Shown here: piece after piece, positions 53,901-63,345 of the stretch
How the letters are laid out: every line of letters begins with the position of its first letter
Numbering within the stretch: the first letter of the stretch is position 1
Assembly: GCF_900188175.1 (NCBI RefSeq)
Contig: NZ_FZOQ01000004.1
Span: 62,001-126,000, forward strand
Length of the DNA stretch: 64,000 nucleotides
Direction of reading: 5' to 3'
From: Pontibacter ummariensis
GTDB taxonomy: Bacteria > Bacteroidota > Bacteroidia > Cytophagales > Hymenobacteraceae
Made by a program: the position numbers and the translations under genes
The notes under the pieces: model-generated
Seen by the model: the letters and a program-made list of their open reading frames with translations, nothing else
Database searches by the model: none
Told to the model about the DNA's origin: nothing

Positions 53901-54279
53901 AGTAAATGTATCGTTTAAGATACCTACGGCAGTTCTTAGCCCTTGTTTACATAGAGCTTCTCTACAGATCGCTTGCATAAAAGCTGCAAGTGGCTCCGTT
54001 TGCAGTGGCTTTACTGCCTGACCATATTTCTTAAGCTAAAGAGAGGGGTGCCCATATAGCCTGAGAGGAGGCTCGGGCAGGTCTTTTCCTCGTAAGGCCT
54101 GATTTCTATGTTGGATAGATATGTTGGGTAGAGAAGTGTTGGTGAATTGGTATTATACGTGGGTTTATTTGGCTAAATAAGAGGGATTATTTACTTTGTC
54201 CAGTAACCTTTTGAACTAAATACAGTATAAGGCATATATAATGTTGCTTGTATATTCATCACAGCGCGAGTTCGTACCA
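53901..54279. other. 379-base intergenic region upstream of csgE
   Basis: Between divergent thioredoxin and csgE genes. It carries the csg promoter at 54168-54198. No ORF of curlin type (repeated Gln/Asn/Gly motifs), tRNA or repeat was found. The part near 53901-53990 should hold the thioredoxin promoter, which I could not assign. Confidence 0.5.
54168..54198 (+). promoter_or_regulatory. Promoter of csgEFG
   Basis: TTTG at 54168-54171, 19-base spacer, TTACTTTG at 54191-54198, one base from TAnnTTTG with the preferred spacing. Transcript start near 54205, 75 bases before the csgE start. Confidence 0.55.
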
Positions 54280-54801
54280 ATGGTAAGAAGTTTACTTTGC
54301 TTGATCTTGTTATATGTAGGGGGGCTTGGGATGGCGAACAAAGCGCTTGCCCAAGAGCAGGGCAGGGTTCAAAAGCTAGTGCCGCAGGACACGACCGAGC
54401 GTAAGCGGACAGAGCTGCCCGAGTCGTACGAGCAGCGGAGCCCCTATGAGCAGCATATAAAGCGCTCTGCCGATCTAGAGATCGACGGCCTGATCGTTGA
54501 TGAGACCATCACCAAGATAGGGCGTGACTTCTATGAGGTGTTTAACCGTCAGTGGGAGGCACCGCCCATGGCCAGCAACTATACGATACTAATAGAGGAG
54601 ATGCCGGCACGGGGAAACACTTCCATCGTTAGCCTGTCAGTGAACGATGAAAAGCTCTTTGAGCAGGCCATGCAACCCCGATATGACATAATAGAGGAGA
54701 TTGCCTCCTACATGGTGGGGGCGGTTTATGAGTACCTGGTAAAGGATGAATTGAACAAGCAACTGGAGGCCGAAGGCCGCAAAGCCCGGGAGGTCTACTA
54801 A
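54280..54801 (+). CDS. csgE: Curli secretion accessory protein CsgE
   Basis: 173 residues from ATG 54280, which gives a signal peptide (LLCLILLYVGGLGMANKALA); an in-frame ATG at 54241 is less likely. The mature core (LEIDGLIVDETITKIGRDFY, then EVFNRQWEAP and YTILIEEMPARGNTS) matches CsgE, the periplasmic cap that selects curlin subunits for the CsgG channel. It has a longer, charged N-terminal spacer than E. coli CsgE (129 residues). First gene of csgEFG, 24 bases before csgF. Confidence 0.88.
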   Translation: MVRSLLCLILLYVGGLGMANKALAQEQGRVQKLVPQDTTERKRTELPESYEQRSPYEQHIKRSADLEIDGLIVDETITKIGRDFYEVFNRQWEAPPMASNYTILIEEMPARGNTSIVSLSVNDEKLFEQAMQPRYDIIEEIASYMVGAVYEYLVKDELNKQLEAEGRKAREVY

Positions 54802-54825
54802 AAAATAAATCTACGTTTTCACCCT

Positions 54826-55251
54826 ATGAAAAAACTGCTTTACTCACTCACGTTGTTTTTGTTTGCCTCATTTGCAGCAAACAGCGTACAGGCGCAAGAC
54901 ATCGTGTACACGCCCAAGAACCCAGCCTTCGGCGGCAATCCCTATAACTACTCCTGGATGCTAAGCTCGGCGCAGGCGCAAGACAAGTTGAAGGACCCGA
55001 ACGAGCAGACATCCAGCCTGTTGAACCGGGATCCGCTGACCGACTTTAAGGAGAACCTGAACCGGCAGATTCTTAACCAGCTCTCCCGGCAGCTGGTTAC
55101 CGCCCAGTTTGGGGAGGACGGCCTGGAACCAGGGAGCTACACCATCGGTAATTACCAAATCGACGTAACAGAGGGAGGTGCCGGCATCAACATCGTGATT
55201 GTAGATACTGGAACTGGTAATCAAACCACCGTTACCATCCCATACTACTAA
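54826..55251 (+). CDS. csgF: Curli assembly factor CsgF
   Basis: 141 residues, signal peptide ending SVQAQ near residue 24. The N-terminal mature segment DIVYTPKNPAFGGNPYNYSW is the CsgF signature that inserts into the CsgG pore, followed by a helix and a small beta domain (YQIDVTEGGAGINIVIVDT). It couples secretion to nucleation at the surface. Middle gene of the operon, 73 bases before csgG. Confidence 0.9.
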   Translation: MKKLLYSLTLFLFASFAANSVQAQDIVYTPKNPAFGGNPYNYSWMLSSAQAQDKLKDPNEQTSSLLNRDPLTDFKENLNRQILNQLSRQLVTAQFGEDGLEPGSYTIGNYQIDVTEGGAGINIVIVDTGTGNQTTVTIPYY

Positions 55252-55324
55252 TAAGCCACCCCTCCGTTCTGAAGCTTACCTTTCCCGCCAAACCCTTTTA
55301 CAACGCGCATATCACCCTTATTTT

Positions 55325-56725
55325 ATGCAGCACAAGTTATTTAAAGGCCCTAAGGCCTTGTTCCTCTTAGCCCTTGTATGCCTTTTTCCTTCCTGTGTCC
55401 CGTACTTCAACCAGCCCATGCAACCTTCCAGGGCTATGTTGGGGGCACCGGCGCCGAACAGCGATGACTTGCTTGACCTGCCGGCTCCACAGCAAAAGAT
55501 CGTGGCGGCCGTGTATAAGTTCCGCGACCAGACCGGCCAGTACAAGCCCTCGGAATTAGGAGCCAACTGGTCTACGGCTGTTACGCAAGGCGCCACTTCT
55601 ATCCTGATTAACGCCCTGGCAGAATCAGAGTGGTTCATCCCAATCGAGCGAGAGAATCTGGGCAACCTGCTGAACGAGCGCAAAATCATCCGCTCCACCC
55701 GGGCTGAGGCAGAGGCGATCACCGGGAAGAGAGAACCCAACCTGCCGGGCCTCTTATTTGCTGGCGTTGTGCTGGAAGGCGGTATTATTTCCTATGACGC
55801 CAATGTGATTACCGGTGGTGCCGGCCTGCGTTATTTCGGGGCTGGCGGCTCCGGACAGTACCGCGAGGATAAAGTAACCGTATACCTGCGGGCTATATCC
55901 ACCAGTACGGGGGAGGTGCTGAAATCTGTCTACACCACGAAAACGATCCTGTCACAGGCCGTGGATTTTGGGGTGTTCCGTTACGTGAACTTCAAACGCC
56001 TGCTGGAAGTAGAAACCGGCTTTACCTACAACGAGCCCACCGAGATTGCGGTGAAAGAAGCGATCAACAAGGCCGTGCAGAGCCTGGTGATAGAGGGAAT
56101 TAAGGAGGGCTACTGGAAACTGCAAAACGCAGACGACATTAACTCTCCTATTATCCGGGAATACGAACAGGAGAAGCAGGACATCGCTAACGCGGACATC
56201 CACGGGAACCTGTTGGAGGACAGACGCAGCCTGGTAGGCATCAGTGCCGCTGCCGGAGCGATGCTCTACCGGGGAGACTATGCTGACCCAGAGATTAGGT
56301 CTGTGGCAGATGTGGGGCTAAAGATAAGTTCCCGCAATGGCCTCGGGCTAGACTTAAAATTGGGACGCGGTGTACTGGCGACGAGCGAGATCTTTGATGT
56401 CACGATTAATTACGCGGAGATAAACCTGAACTATAACCTGTTCCCTAAAATGAGGTATACGCCTTATGTACAACTCGGGGGTGGTGCCTTGGTGATGGGA
56501 TCCGGAGTAAGCGAGATTTTTGAAGACTTTGGTGACCGGGGGCTTAACCCTTACTTAAAGGCCGGGGTAGGGCTCGAGTACCTGCTAACCCGCAACATTG
56601 GCCTAGACCTAAGCGCCGCAAGTTCTTACATGCTCGACGATGGTCTGGACGAAGTCGCCCAGGGCCGCTTTAACGACTACTACTGGACAGCTAAACTGGG
56701 AATAAATTACTATTTCGGTCTATAG
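55325..56725 (+). CDS. csgG: Curli secretion channel CsgG with C-terminal beta-barrel-like extension
   Basis: 466 residues; E. coli CsgG is 277. Lipobox FPSC (Cys24). Residues about 55-275 are CsgG (IVAAVYKFRDQTGQYKPSEL, STAVTQGATSILINALAESE, then WFIPIERENLGNLLNERKI), which forms the nonameric outer-membrane channel. Residues about 298-466 are an added region of alternating strands ending in LGINYYFGL, like an OmpA/Opr-type small barrel. This extension, from memory, is common in Bacteroidota CsgG and could anchor or gate the channel. A strong terminator follows. Confidence 0.9.
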   Translation: MQHKLFKGPKALFLLALVCLFPSCVPYFNQPMQPSRAMLGAPAPNSDDLLDLPAPQQKIVAAVYKFRDQTGQYKPSELGANWSTAVTQGATSILINALAESEWFIPIERENLGNLLNERKIIRSTRAEAEAITGKREPNLPGLLFAGVVLEGGIISYDANVITGGAGLRYFGAGGSGQYREDKVTVYLRAISTSTGEVLKSVYTTKTILSQAVDFGVFRYVNFKRLLEVETGFTYNEPTEIAVKEAINKAVQSLVIEGIKEGYWKLQNADDINSPIIREYEQEKQDIANADIHGNLLEDRRSLVGISAAAGAMLYRGDYADPEIRSVADVGLKISSRNGLGLDLKLGRGVLATSEIFDVTINYAEINLNYNLFPKMRYTPYVQLGGGALVMGSGVSEIFEDFGDRGLNPYLKAGVGLEYLLTRNIGLDLSAASSYMLDDGLDEVAQGRFNDYYWTAKLGINYYFGL

Positions 56726-56742
56726 AAGCAAAAGCAAATACA

Positions 56743-56788
56743 TGCAAAAAAGGGAGCCAGGCACGTGCGCCTGGCTCCCTTTTTTGCA
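56743..56788 (+). terminator. Terminator of csgEFG, 20-bp perfect stem
   Basis: TGCAAAAAAGGGAGCCAGGC (56743-56762) pairs with 56769-56788 over the loop ACGTGC, with a T6 run in the descending arm. Confidence 0.9.
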
Positions 56789-56980
56789 TCTACCTGGCAG
56801 CCTGCTCCAGTTGATGTTGTAACTTGCTTATTATCTCATGGATAAGGGTGATGCAGCTTTACTTTTATTCTTTTTGTTCGTAGATTAGTCTAATTATGTC
56901 ATTAAATACTTATGTATAAACATAGTGTTATTTAAAGAGAGGGAAAAGCTTTGCTTCTGGTAACTTAAATCCGCTACTTT

Positions 56981-59704
56981 ATGGGCAAGAGGTTCGCTTT
57001 GCTACTAAATGTAAAGCCTGGTGAGGTGAAATTGGTCAGAGAGCTGTTCCTGATCCAGTTTTGCCTTGGTATTGCCACAGCCTTTCTGTTTACCAGTTCA
57101 CTGACACTTTTTCTGTCTGCCTATGAGGTAAAGGTATTCCCTTTGGTGTACTTGGCGGCAGCGGCCTTGCTTTTAGTCTTTAATTACCTGTATGCCCGTT
57201 TAGAGGCGATGGTGTCCGCCCTCAGGTGCCTGCGGGTCGTGGTCGCCTTCTCCGTTACCGTAGTGCTAACCTTTTGGCTGATCCAGCACTTTTATTCTTT
57301 CGGGTGGTCGCCTCTGTGGCTCGCCACCTGGAGTATTATCATCTATATGCTGATCGGGTATGCCTTTTGGGGCATGACTGCTATCCTGTTCAATGTGCGG
57401 GAAAGCAGGCGCCTCTTCTCCGTTGTCGGAGGCGGTGATATACCGGCCAAAATGCTGGGGTATCTTTCCGTCTCCGTGCTGGTACCCTTTGTGGGCGTGC
57501 TAAATTTGCTGTGGGTTTCAGTAGGGGCTTTTACCGTGGCCTTTGCCCTGCTAGGCAGGTTGAGGCATGAAAGGCTACTGGAGCCAGAGGAGCACATACA
57601 CCAGCACAGAACACAGGTGAGGGGGACTTCCTTTGTCTCCTCGCTTTTCCAGAACCACCTTATCTTTTACCTGGCTCTCTGGTCGCTGCTAGCTTACACG
57701 ATCATCTTTTTTATCGATTTCACTTTTCTTTCCGAGATCAAGGTAAACTACGAAAGCAGCCATGAGCTAGCCACTTTTATCGCGGTGTTTTTTGCCTTGG
57801 GGCGTTTGCTGGCTATTGTCTTTAAGCTAATGTTCAGTAGCAGGGTAATTGCCCGGTTAGGGTTGACCAGTTCGCTGTTGCTTGCTCCGGTGGTGCTTTT
57901 TCTGGTAAATGGCTTTATTCTACTTGCCAATGATGCTTTAACGGTACACCTGTACGCGTTTGGAACCATGGTACTCCTCTTTGAGGTGCTTCGTTCCACC
58001 ATACAGGAACCCGTGTTCTTTGTGCTTTTTCAACCCCTGCACCCGCATGTGCGGTTAAAGGGGCATCTGATTGCTAAAGGGTATACGCTGCCTTTTGCCT
58101 TACTGGCTGTTGGCGGCTTCCTGACCGTTTATTTGCAACACTACGACCATGTGGCTATACCGCTTGTGTCGTCCATCCTTATGCTGGTGCTGCTTGCCTG
58201 GGCCTCTAGCGTGTACTTTGTTCGTAAGGCCTACCTTAAGACACTGATGCAGGCCCTGGCGAGAGGCTACTTTGCCGGAAGCGAGCTCTTCCTAAACGAC
58301 AGGACCGTCATAGACCTGCTTGTTCAGAAGGCGAAGGGGCATAAACCCAAAGAGGTGATTCATGCACTGGACTTGTTGGAAAGGTCTGGCTACAGCAAAC
58401 TGAGCGAACTGCTGTTGCAGCAGCTGCAGCACAAGCTCCTGGATGTGAAAGAGTATGTAATTGCGAAGGTCATGGAAAAGAGCATGATCGAGGCCGTACC
58501 CATCCTGCGGGAGCAGCTAAAGGCAAATCTGGTTCCCCGGCTAAAGCCGTTGCTCTTGAAAGCGCTGTTCTTTCTTGATCGGGAGAAAGGCGGGGCCTTG
58601 GAGCTGGCGTTGCGTCAGCTAAGCCCCGACTGTAGGAAAGCGGCGATGGAAGGCCTGTTGCTCCAGCCTCGGAATGAGAACGTGAGCAAGGTCGTTATGC
58701 AGGAGTTACAGAAAATGATGACAGGAGGTACACCTGATAAACTGGCAGCGCTGGATGTGATAGCCGAGACGAAGCTACCGGATGGGATACAAGGGCTGGA
58801 GAGTTTGCTGAAAGATAAGGACCGGCAGGTCTGGCAGAGAGCCGTAGCGGTGGCAGGTAAGGTAAAAGCGTTTCAGTACTTACCTCATTTGTTGCAGCTT
58901 GCCGGACGAAAAGAAGACCAGGGCATTTTGCAACGAACCCTGCCCGACTTCGGGGATGAGCTTTATACAGCAGAGCACTATCCTGTCTCCCTGCTACCCG
59001 ATCCTCTGTTGGCCATATTTATAAAGGTGGCCGCAAAAACAAAGGGAGAGAATTCCACTGCCTTCCTGGAGCGTGTATTCAGAAGCAGCCCGGATAAGGC
59101 TGATCTTGTGGTGGAGGCCCTTTGGGCAAAAAAAGCCAGTCTATCGCTTCCCATGCAGGAGGAACTGAAGCACTGGCTCATGAGGAAACTTCACCAGAGC
59201 CACACGAAAGTAGGCTATTACATTGCCTTGCTGCCAGATAATACTGTTGAGTTGCTGCGCAATGCGTTGTGTTCAGAGCTGCAGCAGGACGTCCGGAACG
59301 TCCTAAAAGGGCTCTCCCTGGTGTACCACCGGGAGCAGATAGACCGGGTAATAGAGGTGGAGCAGCTGAGGGACAGCCATAAGCTATCAAACGCACTGGA
59401 GATGCTCGAGCTGCTCCTGCCAAAGAAGTTCTTCACTAAGTTGGACGCCCTGGTCGAACTGATGCAGGACATCAGGTGCCAGCAGCTGGTTTTGCCGCGG
59501 CAGGCTACCAGGGGCACAGCCAGCGTCATCGGGGAGATCTTAACCGGGAGCGGCTGTAACGCCTGGACCAAGGCGGTGGCTTGCTACATAGTTCCCCAGC
59601 TTCAGGAAAGAAGCCTGGCCTTGCAGTTGCTGGACAGGCCGGGTGACCCGGCGGATGCGCTGTTTCAGGAAACCAGGAATTACGTTGTGTCGGTGTTAAA
59701 TTAA
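56981..59704 (+). CDS. Transporter-like membrane protein with C-terminal HEAT-type repeats
   Basis: 907 residues. Residues about 20-430 hold roughly 11-12 predicted transmembrane helices (for example FLIQFCLGIATAFLFTSSLT and LWSLLAYTIIFFIDFTFL). They resemble the nucleotide-transporter (NTT/TLC) and MFS group, although hallmark residues for ATP/ADP exchange cannot be checked here. Residues about 440-900 are soluble alpha-helical repeats of HEAT type (ALDVIAETKLPDGIQGLESL), probably cytoplasmic. The gene is 8 bases upstream of a cNMP-binding protein. I infer a membrane platform that responds to cyclic nucleotide through its partner; transport substrate unknown. Confidence 0.8.
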   Translation: MGKRFALLLNVKPGEVKLVRELFLIQFCLGIATAFLFTSSLTLFLSAYEVKVFPLVYLAAAALLLVFNYLYARLEAMVSALRCLRVVVAFSVTVVLTFWLIQHFYSFGWSPLWLATWSIIIYMLIGYAFWGMTAILFNVRESRRLFSVVGGGDIPAKMLGYLSVSVLVPFVGVLNLLWVSVGAFTVAFALLGRLRHERLLEPEEHIHQHRTQVRGTSFVSSLFQNHLIFYLALWSLLAYTIIFFIDFTFLSEIKVNYESSHELATFIAVFFALGRLLAIVFKLMFSSRVIARLGLTSSLLLAPVVLFLVNGFILLANDALTVHLYAFGTMVLLFEVLRSTIQEPVFFVLFQPLHPHVRLKGHLIAKGYTLPFALLAVGGFLTVYLQHYDHVAIPLVSSILMLVLLAWASSVYFVRKAYLKTLMQALARGYFAGSELFLNDRTVIDLLVQKAKGHKPKEVIHALDLLERSGYSKLSELLLQQLQHKLLDVKEYVIAKVMEKSMIEAVPILREQLKANLVPRLKPLLLKALFFLDREKGGALELALRQLSPDCRKAAMEGLLLQPRNENVSKVVMQELQKMMTGGTPDKLAALDVIAETKLPDGIQGLESLLKDKDRQVWQRAVAVAGKVKAFQYLPHLLQLAGRKEDQGILQRTLPDFGDELYTAEHYPVSLLPDPLLAIFIKVAAKTKGENSTAFLERVFRSSPDKADLVVEALWAKKASLSLPMQEELKHWLMRKLHQSHTKVGYYIALLPDNTVELLRNALCSELQQDVRNVLKGLSLVYHREQIDRVIEVEQLRDSHKLSNALEMLELLLPKKFFTKLDALVELMQDIRCQQLVLPRQATRGTASVIGEILTGSGCNAWTKAVACYIVPQLQERSLALQLLDRPGDPADALFQETRNYVVSVLN

Positions 59705-59712
59705 GTCTGTTT

Positions 59713-60174
59713 ATGTTGTTGATAGAAAAAATACTAACCCTGCACGCCTGCGATATTTTCCAGAGCACCCCGGAAAGTGAGTTGATCGAATTAGCTGGCA
59801 TATTAGAGGAAACATACCTGGAGCCGGATGTGTGCTTGTTCACCAAAGGGAGCATGGGGAATTGTATGTACTTTATTTTTAAAGGGAGGGTGCGCATTCA
59901 TGATGGAGAGCATACCCTGGCTATTCTGGAAGAGAATGATATTGTAGGAGAGCTCGCCATTTTAGATGCTGAAAGCAGGTCTGCCAGTGCTACTACCCTG
60001 GAAGAGTGCATACTGCTTAAGCTGGAACAGGAGCCCTTTTACGACATCATGATGAATAATGCGGAGGTGCTGCGGGGAATTTTGAAGACTCTGTGCAGGC
60101 GGCTGCGCACGATGGATGAAAGGAGTGCCAAGGCACCTGCTGTGGCACTGCCGGCTGTACAGCCCTTAAGCTAA
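59713..60174 (+). CDS. Single-domain cyclic-nucleotide-binding protein
   Basis: 153 residues. One Crp/PKA-type cNMP fold: the phosphate-binding cassette is VGELAILDAESRSASATTLE, with the conserved Glu and Arg that contact the cyclic phosphate and ribose, so real binding is likely. No helix-turn-helix follows, so it is not a transcription factor but a stand-alone sensor or adaptor. Its start is 8 bases after the HEAT-protein stop. In some relatives a cNMP domain is fused to NTT/HEAT proteins, which supports a direct partnership. Proposed ligand source: the cyclase encoded at 63345. Confidence 0.88.
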   Translation: MLLIEKILTLHACDIFQSTPESELIELAGILEETYLEPDVCLFTKGSMGNCMYFIFKGRVRIHDGEHTLAILEENDIVGELAILDAESRSASATTLEECILLKLEQEPFYDIMMNNAEVLRGILKTLCRRLRTMDERSAKAPAVALPAVQPLS

Positions 60175-60417
60175 GCCTCTCGAGAAGCAGGGACAGCCAT
60201 CCGTAGTCGGTTTAAGGTCTTGCTGAAAAGAGTTGTTCCGGTAGGGCAGCAGGGGCAGTTCCTGTTGACAGACCCGCGTCATGGTCTGGGGTGTTCCCAG
60301 GATGTTTCTGTGGGCTACTCTTTCTGCGGAGAGGGACAAATTAAGGTTGCCAGGTTTACCGCCGTAAAAAATGTTGTGCCGTACAATGTATTGTTGGTAT
60401 AATTAAAAATAAGCTAT

Positions 60418-60828
60418 ATGGAGACACTTGAAAAAAAGGGTATCGGCATTAAAACGGCCGGTATTCACCACATGGCCCTGCGTTGTTCCGATATGGGCAG
60501 GACAAAAAGGTTTTATCAGGATGTGCTGGGGTTCCAGGTGGTGCTCGATACGCCCGATCTCTTTGGGGTAATGGTAGGTCCCGTGTTTGTCGGCTTCCGC
60601 CCGGCAGAGCTAAAAGAAACAGACGGAAAAGTGTTCAACCCCTTTCAGATAGGCCTTGACCACGTGGCGATGGCCTGCGAGAGCGAGGAAGAACTGAAGC
60701 GGGTGGCAGCGGCTTTGGCAACGGCTGGTGTGGAGAACACCGGGGTGAAGAGGGATCCTACATTGAACAAGAACTATGTAGCTTTTAAAGATCCGGACAG
60801 GATACAGTGGGAGTTGTATATGAGCTGA
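60418..60828 (+). CDS. VOC-family (glyoxalase/bleomycin-resistance fold) protein
   Basis: 136 residues. Start ATG 60418 after a 243-base gap. Paired beta-alpha-beta-beta-beta modules: IHHMALRCSDMGRTKRFYQD (metal His), LDHVAMACESEEELKRVAAA (second His) and IQWELYM (metal Glu). VOC enzymes include glyoxalase I, dioxygenases and antibiotic-binding proteins; substrate here is unknown. It is followed after 16 bases by the TPR kinase, so the two may share a promoter, but it may be an unrelated passenger in the signalling cluster. Confidence 0.85.
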   Translation: METLEKKGIGIKTAGIHHMALRCSDMGRTKRFYQDVLGFQVVLDTPDLFGVMVGPVFVGFRPAELKETDGKVFNPFQIGLDHVAMACESEEELKRVAAALATAGVENTGVKRDPTLNKNYVAFKDPDRIQWELYMS

Positions 60829-60844
60829 TTTTTCCACATTGGGT

Positions 60845-62971
60845 ATGATGCTTCAGAAAGAGATTGCTAGTGCCCCTACAGAAACAGTAGACTTACTCAA
60901 CCAGCAGGCGTGGGAGTTGCGCGTAAGCAACTCTGCCAGGGCCTTCGAGCTAAGCAAGGAGGCCCTGGACCTTGCGGAGGGGATGGCTTACACGAAAGGG
61001 AAGGCGGAGGCGGCAAGAACCTATGGCTTTTGCCATATCCGCCTGTCCGAACACGGGAAGGCGGCTTTTTATCTGGAGGAAGCCCTACAGCTTTTTCAAG
61101 AACTGGGGGATGTAAAAGGACAGTCAGATGTCCTGGAGTACCGCGGCATTATCTGTCGCAGTCAGGGAGATTATGCTGCTTCGCTCGATTACTTGTACAG
61201 GTCCCTGGAAATACGGGAGCAGGCAGCCTATCAGGATGGGATTTCCCTGACGCATTACCATTTAGGAATCACCTACAGGTACATAGGCAATTACAACACG
61301 GCCTTAGACCATCTGCTGAAAAGCCTGGAGATTGCCCGGGAAATTAACTTCTGGGTATCGGAGTCTTACGCCCTCAACAGCATCGGGGTGATTTACTTCG
61401 AGAACGATGACTTTGACATGGCGCTCGAGTATTTCCTGCAGAGCCTGGCGATACGGAGAGCACACGGAGACAAATGGGGCGAAGCAGGCTGCCTGGACAA
61501 CTTAGGGAACGCCTATGTTAAACTAGACAAGTACGAGGAGGCGCTGCTCTACTGCAAGCAAAGCCAGGTGATCACGGAGCGTATTGGCGATAAGAAAGGC
61601 TATGGCAACACCCTTTTTCACCTGGGCAATATTTACTTAAAACTAAAAGACTACCAGAAGGCACTGGATAGTTGGCGCGAGAGCCAAAGCGTACGGGTAG
61701 AGATAAACGACAAGAAAGGCCAGGCAGAGATTTTGTGTTGCCTGAGCGAGTTGTACTGCCAGCCGGACTTTGCTGAAGTTGATGCAAGCCGTGCAATCAG
61801 TTTTCTGGAGGCGGCCTTGCTCTTGGGCAAGGAAACGCAGGCCAAGGACGTGCTCTCCAAGATCCATTACCGCTCTTATGAAGTACTGAAACAACTGAAT
61901 GCCTATGACCAGGCCTTGAACCACCTGGAGGAGCACCTTGCTCTTGAGAAAGAGGTGCATAACGAGGCTATCCAACGGAAGATTGTTAACCTGGAGATTT
62001 ACCACCGGGTAGAGCAGGCCAAAAAAGAGACAGAGATCTTCCGGCTGCGGAACATTGAGCTGTCCGGGTTAAACCAGGCCATTAAAGAGCAAAAGGAGAA
62101 GCTGGAGCTGCAACGGGATGCCCTTGTGAAAGCCCTTACGGAACTGAACGCCACGCAGGAGCAGCTTATTCAGCGGGAAAAGCTGGCTTCACTGGGCGAA
62201 CTGACTGCCGGTATCGCCCACGAGATACAAAACCCGCTCAACTTCATGAACAACTTCTCTGAGGTAAGCGCTGAGCTGCTGACCGAGATGGAGGAGGTAG
62301 TAGGGGCAGGGCGAGTGGAGGAACTACTGCCTTTGGTGAAAGACCTGACGCAGAACCTTCAGAAGATACGGGAACATGGCACACGTGCCGATTCGATTGT
62401 GAAGAACATGCTGCAGCATTCCCGTAAGAGTACGGGCCAGAAAGAGCGGATCGCTATCAACTCACTGGCCGAGGAGTACCTGCGCCTGGCCTACCACGGG
62501 TTCCGGGCAAAGGACAAGAGTTTTAACGTGGTGCTTGTAGCGGATCTGGACAGGGACCTGAAAGAGGTGGAGGTCGTGCCCCAGGACCTGGGGCGGGTGC
62601 TGCTTAACCTCTTTAGCAATGCCTTTTATGCGGTGCAGCAACGGCAGAAACAGGAAGACGATGACTATCAGCCACAAGTGAGTTTGATCACGCGCCAGTT
62701 AGCCGACGCCGTGGAGATAAAGGTGAAAGACAATGGACCGGGAATACCCGCCGGGGTGCGGAGTAAGATCTTTCAGCCTTTTTTCACGACCAAACCAACG
62801 GGCATGGGTACAGGCCTGGGGCTTTCCCTGAGCTATGACATCGTTCGGAAAGGCCATGGCGGTAGCCTCGACGTAAACACAGAAGAAGGAGAGTTTACGG
62901 AGTTTATTATTCGAATTCCTATAAAAGCCGGTAGCACGGTGCTAGGCGGTTTAAAACGTAGCAATACATGA
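60845..62971 (+). CDS. Cytosolic TPR histidine kinase
   Basis: 708 residues from ATG 60845; an in-frame TTG at 60839 is less likely. Residues 1-400 are about eight TPR repeats of the Rap/AraC-sensor style (ALDHLLKSLEIAREINFWVS, LEYFLQSLAIRRAHGDKWGE). A coiled coil (about 400-450) leads to the H-box LASLGELTAGIAHEIQNPLN with His near residue 460. The ATPase has NLFSNAFYAVQQ, DNGPGIPAGV, FFTTKPTGMGTGLGLSLSYD. No transmembrane helix: it senses a cytoplasmic or protein signal. It overlaps the receiver gene by 4 bases (ATGA). Confidence 0.93.
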   Translation: MMLQKEIASAPTETVDLLNQQAWELRVSNSARAFELSKEALDLAEGMAYTKGKAEAARTYGFCHIRLSEHGKAAFYLEEALQLFQELGDVKGQSDVLEYRGIICRSQGDYAASLDYLYRSLEIREQAAYQDGISLTHYHLGITYRYIGNYNTALDHLLKSLEIAREINFWVSESYALNSIGVIYFENDDFDMALEYFLQSLAIRRAHGDKWGEAGCLDNLGNAYVKLDKYEEALLYCKQSQVITERIGDKKGYGNTLFHLGNIYLKLKDYQKALDSWRESQSVRVEINDKKGQAEILCCLSELYCQPDFAEVDASRAISFLEAALLLGKETQAKDVLSKIHYRSYEVLKQLNAYDQALNHLEEHLALEKEVHNEAIQRKIVNLEIYHRVEQAKKETEIFRLRNIELSGLNQAIKEQKEKLELQRDALVKALTELNATQEQLIQREKLASLGELTAGIAHEIQNPLNFMNNFSEVSAELLTEMEEVVGAGRVEELLPLVKDLTQNLQKIREHGTRADSIVKNMLQHSRKSTGQKERIAINSLAEEYLRLAYHGFRAKDKSFNVVLVADLDRDLKEVEVVPQDLGRVLLNLFSNAFYAVQQRQKQEDDDYQPQVSLITRQLADAVEIKVKDNGPGIPAGVRSKIFQPFFTTKPTGMGTGLGLSLSYDIVRKGHGGSLDVNTEEGEFTEFIIRIPIKAGSTVLGGLKRSNT

Positions 62972-63345
62972 AAATACTGGTTGTAGACGATGAAGCTGAC
63001 GTACAGCCTCTTTTTGAGCAGCGCTTCCGGAAAGAGATTCGTACCGGAGAGGTAGACTTTGCTTTTGCCCTATCAGGGGAGGAGGCTTATGCGTACATGG
63101 TGGAGCACCCTTTCGAAGTCATGCTCATTTTGTCTGACATCAACATGCCTGGCATGAGTGGCCTGGAGTTGCTGCGCCTGACGCGTGAAAAGTATGACAC
63201 GCCCCCGCCGCTCATCATGATGATCACGGCTTACAACGATCAGGAGAATTACCGCCTGGCGATGGAGTACGGGGCAAACGACTTCCTGACAAAGCCCCTG
63301 GACTTTAGCTTATTAAAAGAAAAACTTAAAACCCTGGCAGTTTGA
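62968..63345 (+). CDS. Stand-alone response-regulator receiver
   Basis: 125 residues, receiver domain only. Acidic cluster LVVDDEAD, phospho-Asp in LILSDINMPGM near 56, Thr in MITAYND and Lys in FLTKPLDFSLL are complete, so it can be phosphorylated. No output domain: CheY-like or relay role. ATGA overlap with the kinase and one-base TGATG overlap with the next gene show tight coupling. Probably a relay or competitor between the TPR kinase and the receiver-cyclase. Confidence 0.94.
   Translation: MKILVVDDEADVQPLFEQRFRKEIRTGEVDFAFALSGEEAYAYMVEHPFEVMLILSDINMPGMSGLELLRLTREKYDTPPPLIMMITAYNDQENYRLAMEYGANDFLTKPLDFSLLKEKLKTLAV

Noticed and set aside
60360..60417. TTGTGC-N18-TATAAT resembling an E. 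coli promoter before the VOC gene
   Set aside because: Bacteroidota primary sigma factors use TTTG/TAnnTTTG; a -35/-10 match is expected by chance in AT-rich sequence.
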